Assembly (NCBI GenBank): GCA_963170055.1
Contig: CAUJGJ010000444.1
Span: forward strand, 4,660,618-4,724,617
Origin: Halisarca cf. caerulea
Lineage: Eukaryota > Porifera > Demospongiae > Chondrillida > Halisarcidae
Length of the DNA stretch: 64,000 nt
Direction: 5' to 3'
Positions within the stretch are counted from its first letter, which is position 1; every line of letters begins with the position of its first letter. Shown one piece after another: positions 10,455 through 20,268 of the stretch. The translations under genes and the position numbers were made by a program. The notes beneath the pieces were generated by a model that saw only the letters and a program-made list of their open reading frames with translations, was not told the DNA's origin and made no database searches.

Positions 10455-10580
10455 GATACAAGAGACAGTGCATGGGTTTAAATAGTGGTGTTCGACAATT
10501 GGTGATACAACATGATGTATAATATTAACTGTAGGTGGAGTTATGAATAAAGTTAATTAAGATTGTTTCTTATATCATAC

Positions 10581-10777
10581 TGTTACGAGTTGTGCCTCCA
10601 AGGATCGAATCAAAACTCCCGGTGGTTAACTCAGCAATGATTAAACAAAGATGAGACCAGGGCAGGTACATTGACTTAAACTCAGTTTATATAGGCATGC
10701 AAGCTAGATCAACTACTGTCAATGAACACTAAACAAATAACAACTAGAATGTTCTAGAATCTTCTGGACACGTCACA
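10581..10777 (-). repeat. Gypsy-1 3' LTR
   Basis: 197 bp, TG...CA ends, identical by eye to 15504-15700. On the sense strand it is preceded by a purine-rich tract (10778-10797, reads AATAAGGACGGGAGAG) that can prime plus-strand synthesis. Confidence 0.95.
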
Positions 10778-13700
10778 CTCTCCCGTCCTTATTCTGGAGC
10801 CATGATGTGGGTGGGTTGGACCCCGAGTACCTCCATAGCCGATTTCTGTGGACGACCTTGGCTTTCGTCCTCGGTCCCTGTTGGACTCTATAAACTAAAT
10901 CATTAATCTTCTTGATGATCAAATAGGGTCCCTCCCAGTTGCTTTGTAACTTGGGACTAAGTCCTCTTTTCCTTTGTGGTTGGTAGAGCCACACTGGATC
11001 ACCTCTCTCTAAAGGTTCAACTGTTTGCAGCAAATCATATCTGTCCTTCATCTTATCAGAAACAAGTTGCAATTGGCCCCTGGTGAACTTATGGATGGAC
11101 TCTAGCTTTTCCTGCAAGCAGCTGACATACTCAGACACAGATTGTTCCTGTTCAGTGTCTGGTCTTCCCAGATACAAATCAATCGGTAACCTTAACTCAG
11201 ACCCAAAGAGGACTTTGGCTGGTGTACACTTCGTAGACTCGTGCACAGCTGAGCGGTAGGCCATTAAGATGTAAGGGATGTGCTCGTCCCAGTCAGTGTG
11301 GTGCTCATTTACAAATCTAGACAACTGATTTTCAAGAGTCCTGTTAAATCTCTCAACCATTCCATCTGACTGTGGGTGATAGCTAGTTGTCCTTGTCTTC
11401 TCCATCCCAAGCAGGCTACATACTTCAGCAAAGAGCAATGACTCAAAATTTCGACCTTGGTCCGAGTGAATAAATAACGGAACACCAAATCTACAAATCA
11501 CTTCTCTAACAAGGAGATTGGCAACCGTACTAGCTTCCTGATCTGGAATGGCGAATGCCTCAACCCACTTGGAGAAATAGTCGGACACAACAAGTATATA
11601 TTTATTGCCTGCAGGTGTAGTGGGCAATGATCCTAGAATATCCAGAGCTACACGCTCCATGGGCAATCCAACAACATATTTCTTCATGGCTGCTTTGGGT
11701 TTCCTTGGAGGCCCTCTCTTCCGAGCACAAATATCACATTTCTCACACCACTCTTGGACATCCTGCCTAGATTTGACCCAGTAAAATTGTTCTTTTACAC
11801 GGCCCAGTGTCTTCGCAACTCCAAAATGCCCAGTGGGGATGGTGCCATGTAAACATTCCAGAACCCTCTTCTGTAGAGCTTTGGGCACAACAATCTGCTT
11901 GACCACAGAGTCTCCAGATGGTGTTTCCCAAAGGCGAACCAGCAGCCCTTGCTCAAGGCACAGGCTCTTCCATTGAGCCCAATAAGCCTTTGTCACACCA
12001 CTATAAGCCGACACAGCATCCCATGGGGGCCTGTTCTCACTTTCCTCCAGCCAGCTTATAATTGGCTTCAGGTCTTCATCTTTAAGCTGATACTCCTTAA
12101 GTTCTTCTGGAGTGCTTACTACATTTACTAAGCTATCCGCATCAAATGCCACTGCTCTGCAACTCAGTTGCCCTTTCGGCTGTAATACTTCATTCAGGGA
12201 ATCTTGATCCCCAGAGCGCTGTGATGCTGTGACGTCTGTACTTCCCTCCACCGTGGACATCCTATCCATGGTCTCTAAACGGTCACAGTGTTTGCAATTG
12301 TTGCAAGGACGCCTGGACATGGCATCTGCATTGGTGTGTAAGGCTCCAGACCGATGCTCTATGGAGAAGTTGTAGCCCTGAAGGATCTCTAACCATCTGG
12401 CAACCTGTCCTTCTGGGTACCGAAAATGAAGCAGCCATTTTAGGGCAGCATGGTCAGTTCGAATTGTAAACTTCTGGCCATAGAGATATGGATGGAAGTG
12501 TTTGATGGAATCGACCACTGCTAGGAGCTCTTTCCTTGTAACGCAGTAGTTCTTCTGAGCAGCACTAAGAGCTTTACTGTAGAAGGCTACTGGTCTATCC
12601 CTTTGTGATAATATCGATCCTATTCCAACACTGCTTGCATCAGTGTCCAGCACAAACTCATGTGATGGATCAGGGTAGGCCAGAACAGGTGCTGAAGTAA
12701 GTGCCCTCTTCAATTCGACAAAGGAGCAATTAGCTTCTACCGACCACACAAATGTTACATTCTTCTGAGTTAGCTGAAGCAGGGGAGAAGCCAACTCGGT
12801 GAAATTAGCAATGAACCTTCGATAGTAAGATGCTAGGCCTATGAAACTCCTCACTTGCTGGGTGTTCTCAGGCACAGGCCAATCCAAAACAGCCTGTACT
12901 TTCTCCGGGTCAGGAGAGATACCTTTGCAGCCCACAATGTGTCCCAGGTACTTCACCTCCTTACGCAATAAACAGCATTTCTCTGCATTGAGTTTCAAGT
13001 TGGCCATACGCAGACGTATGAAAACACTTTGCAAATTCTCTACTTGTTTCTCAAAGGTCTTCCCAGGTACAAGGATGTCATCGAGGTACAACAATGCAAC
13101 AGTAGAAGGAAGACCAGAGAGGACTTGCTCCATCAACCGCTCAAATGTCGCTGGAGCATTGCACAGCCCAAAAGGCATTACTTTAAATTGCCACAACCCA
13201 GCTCCTGTTGAGAATGCGGTTTTGCTTTTGGCTTCTTCGCTTAGCTTGACCTGCCAATAACCACTCTTGAGGTCCAATGATGAAAACCATTGAGATCCTC
13301 CAAGAGAGTCAATGGCATCCTCAATTCTAGGCAGTGGATAGGAATCTTTCCTGGTCACCTCATTTAGTTTTCTGTAGTCAACACAGAACCTAGTGCTACC
13401 ATCCTTTTTGGTAACCAGGACGATGGGAGAGCACCATGCACTGCAAGATGGTTCGATTATACCTTGAGACTCCATTTCCCTCACTGCTTTCTCTACTTCA
13501 TCCTTCTTAGCCAACGGAAGCCTCCTGAATTGCTGACGTATTGGAGTGGCATCCCCAGTATGGATGTGGTGAGTGACCAAGCCAGTGGACCCTAAATGTT
13601 GAGGGCCTGTGGAAAACAGCTGGGAGTGCTCACATAAAAGCTGTCGTAAGGCAGCCTGTTGAGAACTAGACAAACCTTCAGAGCTTCGCTCGTAAAGTTG

Positions 13701-14609
13701 TTTGAGATGTGGTGGAAAATCAACTGACGTGGCCGCCCTCACCTTGATGCACTCACATGCTCCGATTTCCTCTCTCTCAACGGGCACTGACACATCTACA
13801 ACTGCATCACAATGGCCCACCACAGAGCCTCCAGCAATGGTCTTTACGGCCCGTGTTAGGTTCATCACTCGGAGTGGTATGACATCCTTCTGGACATTGA
13901 CTAAAGTCCTTGCAACCAATACTCCTTCCATATAGCTACTAGTCTGTGGACTGTACACTGGCTCCAAGAGTCCCCAGAAGTGATCCTTTGTACCTTCCAC
14001 ATGCACAGGCACTACAGCTTCTGAGAGAGGTGGTATGTGCACTTTCTTTGCCAAGGTAACACGACAACAAAGTGGGGTGGCATGAGAGTTACTCTTCTTC
14101 AATGGGAATTGGAATGACCCAATGGTAAGTGTCCCCTGCTTGACATTCACAGAACAATTGTGGTGTTCAAGAAAGTCTAGGCCCAGGATGCATGAGTCGC
14201 TAATGTCTGCAACCCACATTGGATGAGTCATAGTCAGCTTTCCAATACTCACATGCAGTGATCCCTTACCATGAATGGGAGCCTTTTCACCTGTAACGGT
14301 CTTGAGGCAACTGTTTACCGACTGAATGCTTGCTCTTTCTTCACTGGCCAGAAAGCTTGTCCTGATAATTGAAATATTACTTCCTGTGTCTATGGTCAAA
14401 TCACAAGGCTTCCCATTGATGGTACCTGCAACAATCAGACTATCACATGAGTTAATTGTACCAGTTTTATATACACACTTGGGGGGTGGGGAATTATTAG
14501 TCGAGCTCTCCCCCACGAGCCCGACTAATAGTCGTTTCCCGACTCCTTCGGTACTGGAACAGGTGACTGCTCCCTGCAGTCTCTTTTGATGTGCCCCTTT
14601 CTTCCACAT
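10773..14609 (-). CDS. pol: Gypsy-1 pol polyprotein (PR-RT-RNase H-INT)
   Basis: 1,278 codons if read from the first ATG, but that ATG is probably not used: the frame overlaps the gag end and lies in the -1 frame, reached by ribosomal frameshifting at 14534-14540. Domains by residue: aspartic protease with LTIDTGSN near 73; reverse transcriptase with YLDDIL near 508; RNase H with DTDAS near 653; integrase zinc finger H-H-C-C near 920-960 (CEKCDIC); integrase catalytic triad in ALDILG near 988, SDQGRNF near 1050 and ERFNRTL near 1086; a GPY/F-like WEGPYL near 1223. All key residues are seen and no stop interrupts. Its stop lies within the edge of the 3' LTR. It replicates and integrates the element. 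Confidence 0.95.
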   Translation of the reverse strand: MWKKGAHQKRLQGAVTCSSTEGVGKRLLVGLVGESSTNNSPPPKCVYKTGTINSCDSLIVAGTINGKPCDLTIDTGSNISIIRTSFLASEERASIQSVNSCLKTVTGEKAPIHGKGSLHVSIGKLTMTHPMWVADISDSCILGLDFLEHHNCSVNVKQGTLTIGSFQFPLKKSNSHATPLCCRVTLAKKVHIPPLSEAVVPVHVEGTKDHFWGLLEPVYSPQTSSYMEGVLVARTLVNVQKDVIPLRVMNLTRAVKTIAGGSVVGHCDAVVDVSVPVEREEIGACECIKVRAATSVDFPPHLKQLYERSSEGLSSSQQAALRQLLCEHSQLFSTGPQHLGSTGLVTHHIHTGDATPIRQQFRRLPLAKKDEVEKAVREMESQGIIEPSCSAWCSPIVLVTKKDGSTRFCVDYRKLNEVTRKDSYPLPRIEDAIDSLGGSQWFSSLDLKSGYWQVKLSEEAKSKTAFSTGAGLWQFKVMPFGLCNAPATFERLMEQVLSGLPSTVALLYLDDILVPGKTFEKQVENLQSVFIRLRMANLKLNAEKCCLLRKEVKYLGHIVGCKGISPDPEKVQAVLDWPVPENTQQVRSFIGLASYYRRFIANFTELASPLLQLTQKNVTFVWSVEANCSFVELKRALTSAPVLAYPDPSHEFVLDTDASSVGIGSILSQRDRPVAFYSKALSAAQKNYCVTRKELLAVVDSIKHFHPYLYGQKFTIRTDHAALKWLLHFRYPEGQVARWLEILQGYNFSIEHRSGALHTNADAMSRRPCNNCKHCDRLETMDRMSTVEGSTDVTASQRSGDQDSLNEVLQPKGQLSCRAVAFDADSLVNVVSTPEELKEYQLKDEDLKPIISWLEESENRPPWDAVSAYSGVTKAYWAQWKSLCLEQGLLVRLWETPSGDSVVKQIVVPKALQKRVLECLHGTIPTGHFGVAKTLGRVKEQFYWVKSRQDVQEWCEKCDICARKRGPPRKPKAAMKKYVVGLPMERVALDILGSLPTTPAGNKYILVVSDYFSKWVEAFAIPDQEASTVANLLVREVICRFGVPLFIHSDQGRNFESLLFAEVCSLLGMEKTRTTSYHPQSDGMVERFNRTLENQLSRFVNEHHTDWDEHIPYILMAYRSAVHESTKCTPAKVLFGSELRLPIDLYLGRPDTEQEQSVSEYVSCLQEKLESIHKFTRGQLQLVSDKMKDRYDLLQTVEPLERGDPVWLYQPQRKRGLSPKLQSNWEGPYLIIKKINDLVYRVQQGPRTKAKVVHRNRLWRYSGSNPPTSWLQNKDGRV
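14496..14540 (-). promoter_or_regulatory. -1 ribosomal frameshift signal between Gypsy-1 gag and pol
   Basis: On the minus strand the gag frame reads tcG GGA AAC: the heptamer GGGAAAC (14534-14540), a canonical X-XXY-YYZ slippery site in the correct zero frame, two codons before the gag TAG (14525-14527). Four nucleotides later comes a hairpin with a 13-bp stem (14517-14529 pairing with 14496-14508; ATTAGTCGGGCTC with GAGCTCGACTAAT, one G-U pair) and an 8-nt loop. Slipping by -1 enters the pol frame as GKRLLVGLV. Confidence 0.88.
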
Positions 14610-15484
14610 CTCCAGCAGGTGACAGCTCTAGCGGCTGAGCGTTGGGTTGTATTCCCCCTCGTCCGTTGCACCACTCTGGTCTCTTCACCGTTCTCATCCA
14701 AGGTTACCTCGCGAACAATCTTGCGTTGTCGACTAGCCAATTCAAAAGACTCCAATTCCAAGGCTGCTTCCAAGGCTTTGCGTAGAGATGGCGGTCTAGT
14801 CAGTCTAACTCTCAGCCGCAGTTCATCAGGCAGTGCATCCAGAAACTGGTCCCGTGCTAAAACATCCACCATTTCCATTGATGTATCAGGATAAGACAAC
14901 CTGGACAGCCGTTCAACATCTTCTGCCAGCTCAGCGAGACTCTCATTCCTTTGCCTCATTCTGCTTCTGAGCTTGGCACGATTCAATTCCATTTGATGTG
15001 CCACTCCAAACCGAATATCCAGGGCAGCCACCAAAGCACGGTAGTCTTGTCTCAGCTCTGGTTGCAGGCTGGTCAACACACCCATGGCAGGCCCTCTGAG
15101 GCTGATGGCAAGGTATGAGGCTCTATCACTACTATCCCATCCATTCATCTCTGACAGCATCTCGAACTGAAGCTTGTATGCTTCCCATGAAATGGCACCA
15201 TCGAATGGAATTGGCTTCTGTTGTGATTTCGCTAGACTGCTGCCACTGCTGCTCGGGCCCCGGTCTTCTGTTCCCTGAATCCTGCTTGAGTTAACCTGAA
15301 TTTCATCAGATAAGGAGGTTACATGCTTCTCCAGCATACGGAATCTTCTATCCATCTCATCAAGACAAGTACATTGGTGCTGAGTTGTCTCCTCCATCAT
15401 TTTGCTGATGTCTTCTAGTTTCTTTGTCAGCAGTTCCACTTGTTCTTCCATTGCAACTCGAGAAGCAGATCTTGTGGTAGTCAT
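14525..15484 (-). CDS. gag: Gypsy-1 Gag
   Basis: 319 codons from an ATG next to the primer-binding site. The N-terminal ~60 residues are coiled-coil-like (EEQVELLTKKLEDISKMMEE). The middle has the retrotransposon capsid pattern (SWEAYKLQFEMLSEMNGWD, LAISLRGPAMGVL, LAELAEDVERLSRLSYPD, DQFLDALPDELRLRV). The C-terminus has one CCHC zinc knuckle, CWRCGRKGHIKRDC. It forms the particle and binds RNA. It ends KESGNDY-stop, and the slippery site covers its last sense codons, so Gag is the default product and Gag-Pol the minor one. Confidence 0.93.
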   Translation of the reverse strand: MTTTRSASRVAMEEQVELLTKKLEDISKMMEETTQHQCTCLDEMDRRFRMLEKHVTSLSDEIQVNSSRIQGTEDRGPSSSGSSLAKSQQKPIPFDGAISWEAYKLQFEMLSEMNGWDSSDRASYLAISLRGPAMGVLTSLQPELRQDYRALVAALDIRFGVAHQMELNRAKLRSRMRQRNESLAELAEDVERLSRLSYPDTSMEMVDVLARDQFLDALPDELRLRVRLTRPPSLRKALEAALELESFELASRQRKIVREVTLDENGEETRVVQRTRGNTTQRSAARAVTCWRCGRKGHIKRDCREQSPVPVPKESGNDY

Positions 15485-15503
15485 CCCACTTCTGACACCA
15501 GTT
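15484..15503 (-). promoter_or_regulatory. Gypsy-1 primer-binding site
   Basis: On the sense strand, 3 nt after the 5' LTR, the sequence TGGTGTCAGAAGTGGG begins with TGG as expected for pairing with a tRNA CCA end. It runs straight into the gag ATG. I cannot assign the tRNA from memory. Confidence 0.75.
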
Positions 15504-15700
15504 TGTTACGAGTTGTGCCTCCAAGGATCGAATCAAAACTCCCGGTGGTTAACTCAGCAATGATTAAACAAAGATGAGACCAGGGCAGGTACATTGACTT
15601 AAACTCAGTTTATATAGGCATGCAAGCTAGATCAACTACTGTCAATGAACACTAAACAAATAACAACTAGAATGTTCTAGAATCTTCTGGACACGTCACA
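15504..15700 (-). repeat. Gypsy-1 5' LTR
   Basis: 197 bp, sense-strand 5' LTR that should carry the promoter. TG...CA ends. Directly followed at 15701 by ATAC, the second copy of the target duplication. Confidence 0.95.
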
Positions 15701-15788
15701 ATACCACTGAGGAAGGTTGAAGCTGGCTGCTGAAACGTTTGGTGTAATAATCTTTGGCTAATGATTTCCAGTAAGATTATCGACTTCT
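15701..15788. repeat. Right arm of the MITE-like inverted repeat
   Basis: Partner of 10376-10454 in inverted orientation. The + strand reads ACTGAGGAAGG, then about 15 bases, then CTGAAACGTTTGGTGTAAT. Confidence 0.75.
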
Positions 15789-15990
15789 TCTTATGTTGTA
15801 TGCTGTAGTCATATCTTTAGAATGAACCACATTTCACCAGTTGTTCATTTTTCTGCAGTAAATAAGGTGTATTTGCACTCATGCTGTAGAGGAGGGAGAC
15901 TTATGTTTGGATTGTGTCCACAGCACATATGTCAATGTTTTGGATCCTCCAAGAATTTTGATTCTGGTTATCATAAACTGACCATATGTT

Positions 15991-15992
<2 letters not shown>

Positions 15993-16056
<64 letters not shown>
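15993..16056. repeat. (GT)n microsatellite
   Basis: About 64 bp of pure GT repeat in the PTP intron, 88 bp before exon C. Confidence 0.95.
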
Positions 16057-16057
<1 letters not shown>

Positions 16058-16143
16058 TATTAGTGAAGTGCAGTGTTGTGTACCAATTACTTTTATTTGT
16101 CTATTGCTGATCTGTCTTACTTTTTGTCAACCTTACTGCACAG

Positions 16144-16212
16144 GAAGCAGGAAAGATAAAATGTCACCAGTACTTTCCTAACCATGCAGGAAATCTTCTT
16201 CAGTTTGAGCAG
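16144..16212 (+). CDS. Protein tyrosine phosphatase, exon C
   Basis: 23 codons, EAGKIKCHQYFP then NHAGNLLQFEQ. K-C-x-x-Y-(W/F)-P is the classical PTP block after the region that reads DFWxMVWE. The acceptor TACTGCACAG ends at 16143; the donor GTATGC starts at 16213. Phase 0 at both ends. It is followed by an intron of only 63 bp. Confidence 0.9.
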
Positions 16213-16275
16213 GTATGCTGCTAAATCTGTAAAGCCTTCTTTACCAGTTTCCATTATTCTTTTACATACCTCTAG

Positions 16276-16359
16276 TATCGAGTAACATGTACAAAGTGTA
16301 CAGAATTAGAATTTGGGACCTTACGATACATTGAGCTCAGATATATACCAACAGGAGAG
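16276..16359 (+). CDS. Protein tyrosine phosphatase, exon D
   Basis: 28 codons, YRVTCTKCTELEFGTLRYIE then LRYIPTGE. This is the variable beta-strand stretch between the KCxxYWP block and the WPD loop in PTPs. The acceptor ACCTCTAG ends at 16275; the donor GTATGT starts at 16360. Phase 0 at both ends. Sequence identity to the family is weaker here, so the call leans on position and splice sites. Confidence 0.8.
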
Positions 16360-16973
16360 GTATGTATGTATGTGTTTACTACATGCATGTATGCAAAAGA
16401 TATGTATTCCCCTGCATGTTTAGTATGTGCACGTGCTTGGAAATATACTCAGTAGTGTTGTGTGTATGCACGTAGGTTTACACCTATCTATTGTGTGTAA
16501 GTAAAAGCATTCACTTGTGGTACGATGGGAAACATAGGTATGCATCTAGCTATACGTTGTGTGTACAGGTATTGTGCCCATTGCACCCCTATGTGATCCA
16601 TCACAAAGACAATGGGGCACTGGAATGCAATTTTTAACAGAATATGCAAAAAAAAATGTTTTTTGCTCTAGTGCATGTTCTGGATAGTTTAGTGTCTCTG
16701 GTTACTCTGCAAAGTAGCCTAGGATCTAGTGGAACAGAGCAGATACTTGTTGTTTGTCACACTCTTAATGTAGCCTTATTAATTTCTGTATTAGCAGGTT
16801 CCTGAGAGGATGCTGGAAATTCTACCTACATGTTTCCTACATCCTTGAAATCCTGCCTACACATTTCCTACATCCTTATAGAAAATATCCTCCAATTCTT
16901 TTGCTTATCTACATCTCTGGGATGTGTTGGCCAGGATGCTGTACAAGTCTAATGTACTTGCTTGATTGTTTAG
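16360..16973. other. PTP intron D
   Basis: 614-bp intron. It contains TGTATG-rich stretches and repeats of the type CCTACA(T/C)xTTTCCTACATCC near 16820-16875. No element recognised. Confidence 0.5.
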
Positions 16974-17049
16974 GTTCGAACTTTGCACCATCTTCAGTAT
17001 GCACATTGGCCTGACCATGGAGCTCCAGAGGATCCCAAAAACTTCAATG
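16974..17049 (+). CDS. Protein tyrosine phosphatase, exon E (WPD loop)
   Basis: Encodes VRTLHHLQYAHWPDHGAP then EDPKNFN plus one extra base. HWPDHGAP is the WPD loop, whose aspartate is the general acid in classical PTPs. It is intact. The acceptor TTGTTTAG ends at 16973 and the donor GTAGGC begins at 17050, leaving phase 1, which fits exon F. The next intron is about 10.7 kb and full of mobile elements. Confidence 0.93.
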
Positions 17050-18597
17050 GTAGGCTCAGTCAGTAGGTGTACATATAATGAATGTCATGCATATATTCTG
17101 AGCTAAACAGTATTACAGTGCTGTAAATAACAGTCAGTCATCGGTCATTTTCCGTGCAAAAATGCATTTGATCAGCTATTTTATCGTTTTGTTCCCCCCT
17201 TGCTGTACTGACCAGTATCATGCAAACATTAGTTGGTCCAATATCAACTCACAGTGCTTTCTAGGTCACCTGCGATATATACGGGTGATCTAAAATTTCA
17301 AATCTGGTGCGTCGTTTGTGAGATATAGGTGCAAAACAGTGCGACTGATTCCGCCATTTTGAAGCACAATATTATCTTATTGAGTAAGCAACGTACGCGA
17401 TCCGCACTATTTTGCATACTAAACAACGCCTTCAACAGTGTTCACCTCGTTCGTTTTTTTGTTTCGTTTTTTTATATATTATCATTACGAATTCTGGAAG
17501 TGTAATGCTCTATTCATATATACATATATATATTTCATACACGCACGTTCAAAAGAAAGTTGCTGCTTTGACAAAATGGCGGCTGCGCGCTATACCACAA
17601 ATCGAAATAGCTGAAAAAACTGGGCAATAGGCTGATATAGAACTATTTTGCGTAGCTAAAACGAGGAACCCCATAGTGACACAAATTGTCGTGTTAGTGT
17701 TGCGTACATATGCCTTTTGTAAGAATCAGCTTTGATTCTGGAAAGTGGCTTGCGTTTTAGGCAAATACGTAATGCTGCAGTCCTTTCATTTCACAAATAA
17801 AATTTGCGGTAATCATTGGTTAAGGTATTCCAAAGTTGTTCCAAAGTTAGTTTGTAGCATCTTCGACATCAGAATTCTGTCTATTGCATCTTACAACTGC
17901 TCAGTGGATTTTAAATTCTACATTTGCTAGCATCAAAACCTATCGCTAAACCATGAATTGTGATTGTCGTCCTTCATTTACTCGGCTGAGAAAAGATGCC
18001 GTTCACAGATCAATTCATCAATATATTCCAGCATATCACAAAGTTAAGTAACTGTTAAAACTACAATTACTACACTGTAACTGGTTCCAAGGACACTTTG
18101 AGTTCCAATGGGAAAAACAAAGTGTTCTTTATCCGCACGATATCTGCAAAGCATCTTCGTTCAACTGTAAGGTTGTGAGGACACTCTGATTACAGATGGT
18201 CTTGAACGATCCTAGTAGTCTGGGACATCAGCATGATTTTCAGCGCAGACAAACTACTGTTGTGAAGTTGAGCAGTACTCTGACACTGAAAAGTTGATCA
18301 CTGAGAGTTAGGGTAGAGAAGATCATACGGATCCAATCTTCAAGTCTAAGCTTTGCCAATCTTTCATTTTTAGTCTTTTATTCAAATATTTAAAGCTTTT
18401 ACAGTACCTGATAAAAGTAACATTTTTCCACAATTAGCTGTGCAGAACGCTGCCGACATTCTGCAGTTTTCTTCTCAGCAACATGCGGTCACCTTCAAAA
18501 GATGGCACGACTAACCGCGGAAAGTGTAAAGCAATTAACGTGTGTATTGAATGATTAGACTATCGATGACTACTGTTGTAAAAGATTTAATGATTAT
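17050..18597. other. PTP intron E, proximal part
   Basis: No gene seen. 17577-17728 is a direct repeat of 19500-19648. A short AT/TA-rich tract sits at 17510-17535. Confidence 0.45.
17577..17728. repeat. 150-bp direct repeat, copy 1 (partner 19500-19648)
   Basis: Both copies share CACAAATCGAAATAGCTGAA, GGGCTGATATAGA-type sequence, CTATTTTGCGTAG and ATGCCTTTTGTAAGAATC. Copy 1 continues AGCTTTG. Copy 2 changes at exactly this point into the end of a TIR-A element. Confidence 0.8.
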
Positions 18598-19036
18598 ACA
18601 GGGTTTCATTTAGAAAAATGGGCAAGGGGGGGCAAAACAATACTTACAAAATAAATGGGGGGGCAAAGGGAGTGCTCGCGATAGTGCGCCTTCTAGGGGG
18701 TCTGGGGACATGACCAGATTTCTGCTGCTCATCTCCAGGATTACCTTTTTTGGGGGGGAAAGCATTAGTATCACAGTATCTATCTGCAATGTACAGTTGT
18801 AAGGGTACTTATATACACAGTATGCTCCAGGAAAAAAAATTGACTTTTTACACCATTCAAGGTTGATTATGGCAGAGAATTACTCTTTCACCTTGAAGAG
18901 ATTGAGTTCAGTTCTTTATTCAAATTTACCTCTTCAACAAAAATAAGGCTAACCTAATTTCCAAGGGGGGGCGAGACTCTGGCAAGGGGGGGCGAATGCC
19001 CCCCCACCCCCCCCCCCCCCTAAATGAAACCCTGTT
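18598..19036. mobile_element. MITE with ACAGGGTTTCATTTAG ends
   Basis: A 439-bp segment with a 16-bp perfect terminal inverted repeat: ACAGGGTTTCATTTAG at the left and its complement at the right. The interior near both ends has G/C homopolymer runs (GGGCAAGGGGGGGC; long C tract at 19000-19020). Flanks TTAT and TATA are only loosely alike. CAGGG ends are common in hAT-like MITEs, but the duplication is not clear. Confidence 0.75.
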
Positions 19037-19499
19037 ATATGAATACGCACGTAGCAATCAACAAGGTTTTCATCAAACATGATATCGAACTGCACGTATA
19101 ATAGTATGTATAATAAAAAACTTAATAAGAATTTCAAATTTCGAAGTTCAACATAAATCCACATAAAACATATAATTACTCATTGACGAATACATCTTAT
19201 TATAATAAAAGTAGGCCGATTTTTTGTTCGCAGTTCACTGACGCGCGCTGCTAGTGACTGCGGACAACTGTTCATGATCGTCAACTGTAGGATTTGGAAA
19301 GAGACTGTAAGGCTTCACTTCACTTTTACTTGTGAAAACGACAAAATTTCGAAAATAGCCCATACAAGCCTACAAGCCGCCATATTTGTTGTACGGACCA
19401 ATCCTGACAGGAACACGACTTTTACCTTCAAAACGGTTGTCCGCTAACTCCTAGAAAAAAGATGCGAGTACTTTCTGACTACGGCGAATGTTCCAAAAT

Positions 19500-19648
19500 A
19501 AACTTGGTGGCGGCCGTGCTATATACCACAAATCGAAATAGCTGAAAAAAACTGGGCAGTGGGCTGATATAGAGCTATTTTGCGTAGGAACCGAAACGTG
19601 ACACAAACTGTGAATTAGTATTGCATTCGTATGCCTTTTGTAAGAATC
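19500..19648. repeat. 150-bp direct repeat, copy 2
   Basis: See the partner at 17577-17728. It ends at AAGAATC where the TIR-A-like end CACAGGGGCATTATAGC begins, so the TIR-A element either inserted here or bounds the repeat. Confidence 0.8.
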
Positions 19649-20016
19649 CACAGGGGCATTATAGCATATTTTAGAATGTGGGGATTTTAGGTGACAAAGT
19701 ATTGGAATGTAGGGAATTTGTCACCTTTTTCATACACGTCATGACTACCTCTTAGGAAAACGTCACATGTGTCATCACAAGTTGCATAATCTCTGTCTGT
19801 AGCGGGAAATGTTTACATATTGCGGGAGTTACGATTCAAGCTTTTGCACCGCCAAATCCGTCATTTTGAAGCTTTTACAAGACGGATATGGTTATCAAAA
19901 GTATAAAATACCACATATGGACAATTTGCGTAAACAAAAGTTGCAATAAAGAACCATTCGCGCAAAGATATTCACCCAAAATCCCCGAAATTGGTATCTG
20001 AAGCCTAGGTATTTCA
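19649..20016. mobile_element. End of a third TIR-A family element
   Basis: Starts CACAGGGGCATTATAGC and continues through GGGGATTTTAGGTGACAAAG and GGAATTTGTCAC. That matches the reverse complement of the right end of the element at 22807-24140 over about 100 bp. The other end was not found. Confidence 0.6.
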
Positions 20017-20268
20017 CTAAAGTATCCAAGCAATATCAGAATCATAGATCACCAGGCTCCTCAATGCTGCTTTGCTCCTGAACTGTCCCATCGTCTGATC
20101 AAGCTTGCGCATCTTTGCATAAGGCTGAATTCTGAGGACAACTGAATCGTCATCATCATCGGTCGTACTATTGTACGAATCGCCAAACAAACTAGATTCC
20201 TCGCTGTAGCTTCGATATTCGTCAACAGATGATGTGTTGGGGAAACCTTTGGCCATATTCTTTGTCAC
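20017..20268 (-). CDS. Hypothetical acidic protein fragment, unknown
   Basis: 83-codon open frame from an ATG, with a serine/acidic run (YRSYSEESSLFGDSYNSTTD followed by five Asp) and then VVLRIQPYAKMRKLDQ. The composition is unlike random frames here, and the acidic stretch followed by R-I-Q-P-Y recalls N-termini of mobile-element proteins in cnidarians and sponges. No domain is recognised. It may be an exon of the TIR-A-like element next to it, or a chance frame. Confidence 0.3.
   Translation of the reverse strand: MTKNMAKGFPNTSSVDEYRSYSEESSLFGDSYNSTTDDDDDSVVLRIQPYAKMRKLDQTMGQFRSKAALRSLVIYDSDIAWIL

Larger units (their letters stand above)
10581..15700 (-). mobile_element. Complete Ty3/Gypsy LTR retrotransposon (Gypsy-1)
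   Basis: A 5,120-bp element on the minus strand inside the PTP intron between exons B and C. Two 197-bp LTRs, identical by eye, start TGTTACGAG and end CACGTCACA. The target-site duplication is ATAC (10577-10580 and 15701-15704). Internal order in the sense direction: primer-binding site, gag (319 codons with CCHC), -1 frameshift signal, pol (protease, RT, RNase H, integrase with GPY/F-type end), polypurine tract. Intact frames, identical LTRs and a clean duplication point to a recent, possibly active copy. Confidence 0.96.

Noticed and set aside
15822..16181. Cysteine/valine-rich + strand frame
   Set aside because: It spans the GT microsatellite and intron sequence upstream of PTP exon C; its last part overlaps exon C in another frame.
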